Of a stretch of 64,000 nt of DNA, positions 58,288 to 64,000 are shown piece after piece. The first letter of the stretch is position 1; each line of letters begins with the position of its first letter. The notes below the pieces were generated by a model. It searched no databases. It saw only the letters and a list, made by a program, of their open reading frames with translations, and was not told the origin of the DNA. Where the stretch lies: the NCBI GenBank assembly GCA_036346205.1, contig JARFJB010002414.1, forward strand, positions 62,001 through 126,000, written 5' to 3'. Both the position numbers and the translations under genes were made by a program. The DNA is from Vesta saturnalis (lineage: Eukaryota; Arthropoda; Insecta; Coleoptera; Lampyridae).

Positions 58288-60318
58288 ATGTGTACAATAT
58301 TAATTTGTATCATTTGTTTGATTTTATTATCATTAGCTTCTTTGCTCAGTAAGTCGCCTAAAATGATTCATGTAGTCCTATTACCTAAAGAAAAAAATCT
58401 TATTCACATAACTAATGAGAAGTTTTTAAGCACCGCTCTAGATTCGATGCTTATAGCAAATGGATTTCCACATTTTAATATGACGTAAGAATTGTATTCG
58501 CTTTATGTGAAAGGCATTTTTTATAGTACCATTTTAGCGATCCCAGATTGGTGCAGTTGATGAAACCGTTGGCGCCTGGTTATTTAAGAATTGGAGGAAA
58601 TATGGCGGATCGTTTATGGTTTAATCCAGATGAACAATTTATTTCTAAAAGTCGTTTCTTTACCGAAGCAGATGGAGGTGAATGTTCCCATAATGAACGA
58701 CTATGTGACCCGTTTGATCGACCAAATTTTACAATGTCAGGTAAAATTATTTGGATTGTAGTTTTATTCCATCATGATCTTAAATAGCAAAAGGTAGTGT
58801 AAATTATTTTCAATATTTCAATAAATTTATTGAAAAATGAATTATTTATTGAATATTTTGCAGCTACCGAGTGGAAACAGTTGAACCATTTAGCACAAAA
58901 ATCTGGTTTAACAATACTTTTCGACCTTAATTGTTTAATTCGTTTTCCCAACGGTTCTTGGAATTCGAAAAATGCTGAAGAATTAATAAGGTATTCGGCC
59001 AAACAAAACTTTAATATTATGTGGCAATTAGGAAATGGTAGAACATTAAATAATGCTTCCAATTTATTACTACCTAATTTTTAGAACCAAATGCATTTCG
59101 ACACGTTTTTAACTATGAAGTTAATGCGACTCAGCTAGCCAAGGACTTTGCAAAATTAAGACATATTTTAAATGGTTTTTCTATATATAGGGGATCAAAA
59201 ATTGTCGGTCCTGATACTACAAGACCTATTCTGAAACATAAAGCAAGTATGTTGTATTTGTACAATTTTCTATTGACTGCAAAGGACACTATTGACGCAA
59301 TAACGTGGCACCAGTAAGAATAATAGTAAACGTAAATATTACCATAATTCAGATATTTTAGATATTACTTTAATGGAAAAAACGCGTGCATCTTTGATTT
59401 CTTAGATCCGAACGTATTTAATCTATTGGAAACTCAAATCATGTTTATAAAACATATAGTTAACGAAGCTAATGCAACAAACAAACCAATATGGTTAGGT
59501 AGTACTTTGTATTATCTTCTTTTTTTACGTTTTTGTATATAAAATTACGTAAATTATAAAACTTATATTCTGTACAGGGGAGACGTCGTCGGCATACGGC
59601 GGAGGTGCGCCTGGTTTATCCAATTCATATCTTGCTACCTTTATTTGGCTCGATAAATTAGGTATAGCAGCACGAAATGGGTTAGATGTCGTTGTGCGAC
59701 AAACTTTATTTGGTAGTAATTATCCCTTATTGGATCAAGATTTTACACCGTTACCAGTGCAGTAAATTTGTATTTAATCTTACAATTCTCTTTAAATATT
59801 TTTTAGGATTGGTGGGTAAGCGTCATTTATAAAAAACTGGTGGGTCCTCAAGTTGTTCCTTGCTATATTGCCACTTCCGACAAAGTAAGACTTTATTGTC
59901 ATTGTACGAAGAAGGAAATTTTTGGTACTTATTCTCCATTTATTGTCAGTAAGTTAATACAATAATTTTAACTGAACAATACTTATAGCATTTTTTTTTT
60001 TAGTTTTTGGAGTCAACTTAAATTATGTGTCAGGATATGTAAGAATACAAAGGTACCGTGGAGTTCTTTGGGAATACAGTTTAACAACAGCTGAAAATTT
60101 ACGATCAAAGTATGAGATAACCATTAAAAGTTTTTAGTTAAATATATTATTGTAGGAGCATACAGTTAAATGGAAGAACGTTGTCTCTTTTACCGAATGG
60201 CAGTTTACCCAATATAGAACCACTACTCATTAATTCTACTACATATAATGAAATGCCACCGTACTCTCTTGTTTTTTGGATTGTACCTATTCCAACGTCT
60301 AGTTGTGGGAGTCATTAA
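58288..60318 (+). CDS. HPSE-like: Heparanase-like glycosidase (GH79), nine exons, intact
   Basis: Exons: 58288-58484, 58538-58740, 58864-59037, 59085-59313, 59362-59498, 59578-59756, 59807-59948, 60004-60109, 60156-60318. All introns are GT-AG and 46-123 nt; the phases fit and the total is 510 codons, giving a 509-residue protein (human heparanase 543). Residues 1-20 (MCTILICIICLILLSLASLL) look like a signal peptide, so it should be secreted or lysosomal. Family motifs in order: GYLRIGGNMADRLWF; LGNEPNAF with the proton-donor Glu near residue 192, its codon split between exons 3 and 4; WHQYYFNG; and WLGETSSAYGGGAP with the nucleophile Glu near residue 315. The region corresponding to the vertebrate linker peptide is shorter. 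Heparanases cut heparan sulfate chains. The intron 6 donor (GTGCAG) is weak. Alternatively an inactive paralogue, but both Glu residues are present. Confidence 0.93.
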
Positions 60319-60540
60319 TTATACAAATGCACCTACATCCCAAATGTATTGTTTTATATAAATAAGTTTTTTTTATAACATTAAGACGTTGTTAAACATT
60401 GTTTTTGTAATGAGATGAAAAACATTTTTAAACATGAAATATTTTCGCATTTGCGATCAGTGATGAGAATTTGAACAGCGTGTTTTATTAATTTTACTCT
60501 TATAGCTTGTTACATCTGGTATGTTTATATTAAATGTATT
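60319..60540. other. Downstream of heparanase gene
   Basis: AT-rich, likely 3' untranslated and intergenic sequence. No canonical AATAAA lies close to the stop; AATAAG occurs at about 60360. Confidence 0.3.
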
Positions 60541-61199
60541 TTAAAATAGTTTGTGATTGTATGATGAGTACAGATTAAGAGACAAAGAAGCGAAGGAGGC
60601 AGTGAGAATAAGTAGAGAGGAAGTGATGGCTTTGGAAGGACAGAAAATGCAGAATGTTTTTAAGGGAAACAAAAAACTCTTCTGGATCAAAAATACAAAA
60701 GGTGGCCCAAAACAGAACGCTGCAGGAGTGATAATACTAGCAACGAAATAGTATGGGACGATTGTGAAGTGAGGAAATGCTGGCAAGAATATTTCGAAGC
60801 TGTTATAGTAAAGTAAGACTGAAGAGTTAAATAAGGAGAATGTAGAAGGAATGGTTAATGAAACTGAAGAATATTGGGATAATTGAGGTAAAAGGTAGGA
60901 ATGTATGAAAACGGTAAGGAGCAGGCGTAGATGAAATCACGGAAATGTATGGAATGTGCAGGGTGGTTATGCCATGGAGATGGTGTGTTATGATGGTTGT
61001 TTCCAGCAGGTGATCAAAAAGTGTTTTAAGTGTAAAGGAAGCTGTACTGTGCGTCTGTAGTTTGGAGCATGAGAGTGATGGGCAGTATACAAGGTAGTGG
61101 GATGTGTTGGGTAAGAGGAGGTGTGGTGAATACTGTATTTGAGCAAGGAGTGGACAAGTGTGTGTGTCACCGTTGTTGTTCAATGTATAAGTGTTTCTA

Positions 61200-61200
<1 letters not shown>
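60541..61200 (+). pseudogene. LINE fragment, linker and polymerase start
   Basis: A frame at 60557-60751 reads YDEYRLRDKEAKEAVRISRE and GNKKLFWIKNTKGG, typical of the stretch before the polymerase in the LINE family also seen at 44756-45664. Later fragments resemble VRKCWQEYFEAV and AGVDEITEMY near 60760-60960. Then the sequence jumps to the RQG-C-V box (QGVDKCVCHRCCS) near 61140, where a GT tract takes over. It is a deleted, decayed copy. Confidence 0.65.
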
Positions 61201-61234
<34 letters not shown>

Positions 61235-61242
61235 TTGGTTGG

Positions 61243-61292
<50 letters not shown>

Positions 61293-61329
61293 GTGGTGTG
61301 TGGTGGTGGTGCGTGGTGGTGGTGGTGCG
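61201..61329. repeat. (GT)n and (GTGGTG)n tract
   Basis: Two GT runs separated by GGTTGGTTG, then GTGGTG repeats. Proteins read from it are low-complexity artefacts. Confidence 0.95.
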
Positions 61330-61514
61330 TTAAACTCTTGAATGTGAATTGAACGATAAATTTTGTAGTTAAGCTTAAATAACTGAATTAAGCTCTCACT
61401 AAGGTAAAACAATATTTTGTCACTGTTCGTGCAAATTTTGATGTTGTGAATAGGTAGATATGCTATACAGATCCTAATCCAGTTTTGATAATAAAAATAA
61501 TACACCTTTCCGAA

Positions 61515-61990
61515 CAGATTGCCCACATCAAGGTCAATGGTTTTCATGGTCAAGGTCATCGTACACATTGCATACATCGAAGTATTTTCATCTAGGTTAT
61601 CATATTGTCTACGTCTAAGTACATGGTTTTCAAGGTCAAGGTCGCTCACATTCCCTATCTATTCTTCAAGGTCATCGTACACATTACCTGCGTATACGGT
61701 CACATTACCTACGTCAAGGTATTCAAAGGGCCCGTTGTGCACGCTGCCTGCGTATATTCTTCAAGGTATCGAGACTCACGTTCTCTACGTCGAATTAAAC
61801 GGGTTTAAGGTCACGTTCCCTGTATCAAAGTCTTAAAGGCCACGCGACAGGAAATGTCCAAGGCCATTAAGGAAATCTTGAAATTTGGTTGAGTCAAGGT
61901 CACGTGTTACAGGAAATTTTCAATGGCATCAAGTTGGATGAGTCATTTGTTCATTCGGCGGGAAATTTCAAGGTCAAGGTTTCATCCAAA
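61515..61990 (+). repeat. Second TCAAGGTCA-rich repeat
   Basis: Exact CAAGGTCA occurs about six times (near 61529, 61551, 61631, 61667, 61895, 61969), some in tandem as CAAGGTCAAGGT (61631 and 61969). Variants include TTAAGGTCA near 61806 and CAAGGTAT near 61763. The repeat between motifs is loosely periodic, with CATTGCCTACGT-like phrases. It resembles the repeat at 34855-36100 in motif content but not in longer sequence. Confidence 0.75.
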
Positions 61991-62159
61991 TTCAACCTTG
62001 TCGATAAATAGTATTGCTTGGTGATGACGTCTTGAGGATCTATGGGGTTGGCAACATTGCCATTGTCTCTTATTCTCGATATCGAATTGATTATCATCAA
62101 TAAGTTGAAACTGAGGTTAATTTCTTGAATTGATACTGGGTATGTGACCGTCCAAATTT
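61991..62159. other. Short unassigned interval
   Basis: No feature recognised. Confidence 0.3.
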
Positions 62160-63500
62160 GTCAAGGGCATTTTAGTTATGATATGCCGACATGAATGCAT
62201 CCCCATTTATATTTAGAAAACGGTTGTTTGGTCTTTCAATGTACCCATCTTCATATAGTTCTTCTACAATTGATATAATATCATTTACGACACCTGTGAT
62301 TCGCCAATTTTCTGCCCACAATACTTCTAGTTTGTTAATTTCTTAAAAACATAACTCCACCTCCTGAGTTGTGGGTGATGATGCTGACACAAGGGTGTGA
62401 TTATTTGTACGATTTTTCTGCGACTTCCTTGAATCTGTCCACTTACATCATAATCTCGCCTTGCAACATTCGCAGCTTCTAAAATAATTTTATAATTCTT
62501 TCTTTGAACTTACTAGATTTAAATCGAGTTCATTCATAACAAGCAGATCATATAAACCGAGTCTCTTTATGCGTGACACTTTTAGTAACCATATCGTTTC
62601 ATTTAATTGTGACGTATTACCAATTGTCCATTTGTCTGTTTTGGTATCGTAGTGTGACTCCATAAGTGCGATCAATAGCATCTTCAAGATCCTTCCTAAC
62701 ACGTTCGACGTATATAAGAGGTAATTCGTGGTACTGCTTGAAAAATTCTTCTGAGATGGGTTCAATACAGGAATCATCTGCGATACTAAGAGGTTCTACT
62801 TCTTCCTCGGTATTGATCTTTCCTACGACAGATACATCTAGGACAGATGGTGTACGAGGACCTGGAGGATTTATTTGAAAAAAACCGGGAGGTTAACTAG
62901 GGGAGGTGAAATGAGTCTGGAGCTAGCGGGATAGTGGGAGTAATAGTAGCTGTTTATACCTAAACTGAGCAGTTAAGGTACTATATATTCATCAAACCTT
63001 TTCTTATAGCGACCATTATTGACTTCAGCATCCTTATTTATAGCTATGAAACCAAACGAATCTATCCAGCTCTTTGAACACATATCCCGAAACAATGTCA
63101 TGCTTATGGTGGAGCTTATATGATCCTCATACACATGTTTTAGGTTTAATTCATCTTGCTCAAATAATATAATTAGATTCACGAATTAATTGCTTTGAAT
63201 TTTACTGTAAGTTTGACCCAAATAGAAACAGTCAATATCGTTATACCTACCCATACAAAATATGCCCTTATATTATTTTGCTTTTCACAGGTGATATCAA
63301 CGTTCTTTTCTCCTGAAATTTTACCTGCTCTATGTCTACTTTCTAAATTTCGGTAGTCTCTATAACTGATATCATGCAGCTTGCAAAGAGCACCTAATCG
63401 ATTAATACCGGGGTCACCGCGTGTCGTTTCTCTAATTTTGTACCAGGACCACAATCCTGGTAACCGGGTAAATGTAATTCCACCGAAGTTTATTGATTAG
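62160..63500 (-). pseudogene. Viral/Polinton-type protein with phospholipase-A2-like domain, decayed
   Basis: Read on the minus strand. The first part (about 63490-63300) has the calcium-loop motif CGPGT and, after one frameshift, the catalytic LHDISY motif: the arrangement of the phospholipase A2 domain found in parvovirus capsid proteins and in structural-type proteins of insect Polinton or adintovirus-like elements. The next ~500 bp hold a region without a known domain. The last part (62777-62200) has a stretch with KTDKWTIGNTSQ and a C-terminal SIVEELYEDGYIE motif that recurs in this insect protein group. At least three frameshifts and several stops break it. Whether it came from a virus or from a Polinton-like transposon cannot be told here; no polymerase, integrase or capsid gene is seen next to it. 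Confidence 0.6.
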
Positions 63501-63642
63501 CGTTTTCACTAAACCACCTGCACTCTTCGCTTCTTACTCATCATTGTTCACCTTGAGGGATAGGGTAGCATTTAAACCTAAAATGGAACACAAAACCTTA
63601 TTTTAGTAAATGCTAACTTAATACACAGGCTAAACACTACTA

Positions 63643-63739
63643 TCACACTACCACACACACACACTCACACACCACACACACATCACACACCACACTCACA
63701 CACATCACACTCACACCACACTCACACACACACACCACA

Positions 63740-63781
<42 letters not shown>

Positions 63782-63949
63782 CACACTCCACTACACTTCA
63801 CACTCACACTCACCACATCACACACATCACTCACACATCACACACATCACACACCACACACAACTACACACACACACTACTACACACTCACACATCACAC
63901 ACTCACAACTCACACACACACTCACACACCACACACTCACACACTCACA

Positions 63950-63982
<33 letters not shown>

Positions 63983-64000
63983 ACACACCACACACTCACC
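63643..64000. repeat. CA-rich low-complexity tract
   Basis: CACACA, CTCACACA and CATCACACA words to the window end. Frames through it are not real genes. Confidence 0.95.

Noticed and set aside
61139..61649. Frames with poly-Cys/Val or poly-His/Thr
   Set aside because: Low-complexity translation of the GT tract.
63643..63834. Cys/Val-rich minus-strand frame at the window end
   Set aside because: Translation of the CA repeat.

Overview
The window reads as nuclear DNA of an arthropod, most likely an insect with a large transposon-rich genome; a beetle is my guess, with low confidence. It is AT-rich, carries (TA)n, (GA)n and (CA)n tracts, and contains one convincing intact host gene with short introns of 46 to 123 nt. 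Almost all other recognisable coding sequence is decayed transposable-element protein. There is no sign of bacterial gene organisation, CRISPR or rRNA.

Layout. 1-3.6 kb: a LINE reverse-transcriptase fragment split by an internally deleted mariner. 7.2-8.8 kb: a Tc1/mariner-like element with ~220 bp inverted ends. 8.9-11.6 kb: a piggyBac with intact TTAA ends and a LINE fragment inside it. 13.1 kb: a possible terminal exon of an unknown gene. 15-18.9 kb: a long LINE copy, then half of a Tc1/mariner-like element capped by a second LINE 3' end. 21.4-23.9 kb: a mariner-like element with two inverted copies of the same end. 23.9-28.0 kb: a gypsy-like LTR element that lacks reverse transcriptase and carries a 67-bp minisatellite. 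28.8-34.8 kb: three or four LINE copies of different lineages. 34.9-36.1 kb: a repeat full of TCAAGGTCA motifs. 36.1-40.0 kb: a pogo-like fragment and a second piggyBac. 40.8-44.6 kb: a Penelope-like element split by a pogo/Tigger-like element. 44.8-45.7 kb: another LINE. 47.2-48.9 kb: a second Penelope-like fragment with a hammerhead-ribozyme-like motif on the opposite strand. 51.4-53.9 kb: an unidentified broken gene, a hAT transposase remnant and an inverted-repeat element.

54-60.3 kb is the most gene-like part. A nine-exon heparanase-type (GH79) gene on the + strand (58288-60318) is complete and open. About 0.4 kb upstream, on the opposite strand, lies a THAP-like exon. A possible last exon of the same minus-strand gene lies at 54.0-54.14 kb, with a nearly intact DD41D mariner-like element between the two. 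60.5-64 kb holds another LINE remnant, a GT tract, a second TCAAGGTCA cluster, a decayed viral/Polinton-type phospholipase-A2 protein gene and a CA-rich tract.

The transposons do not form a working system: most are nested and broken. The best leads for new biology are the two TCAAGGTCA-rich repeats, the ribozyme-like motif, the nearly intact intron-containing DD41D element and the divergent heparanase/THAP locus. All calls rest on reading the sequence; no database search was possible.
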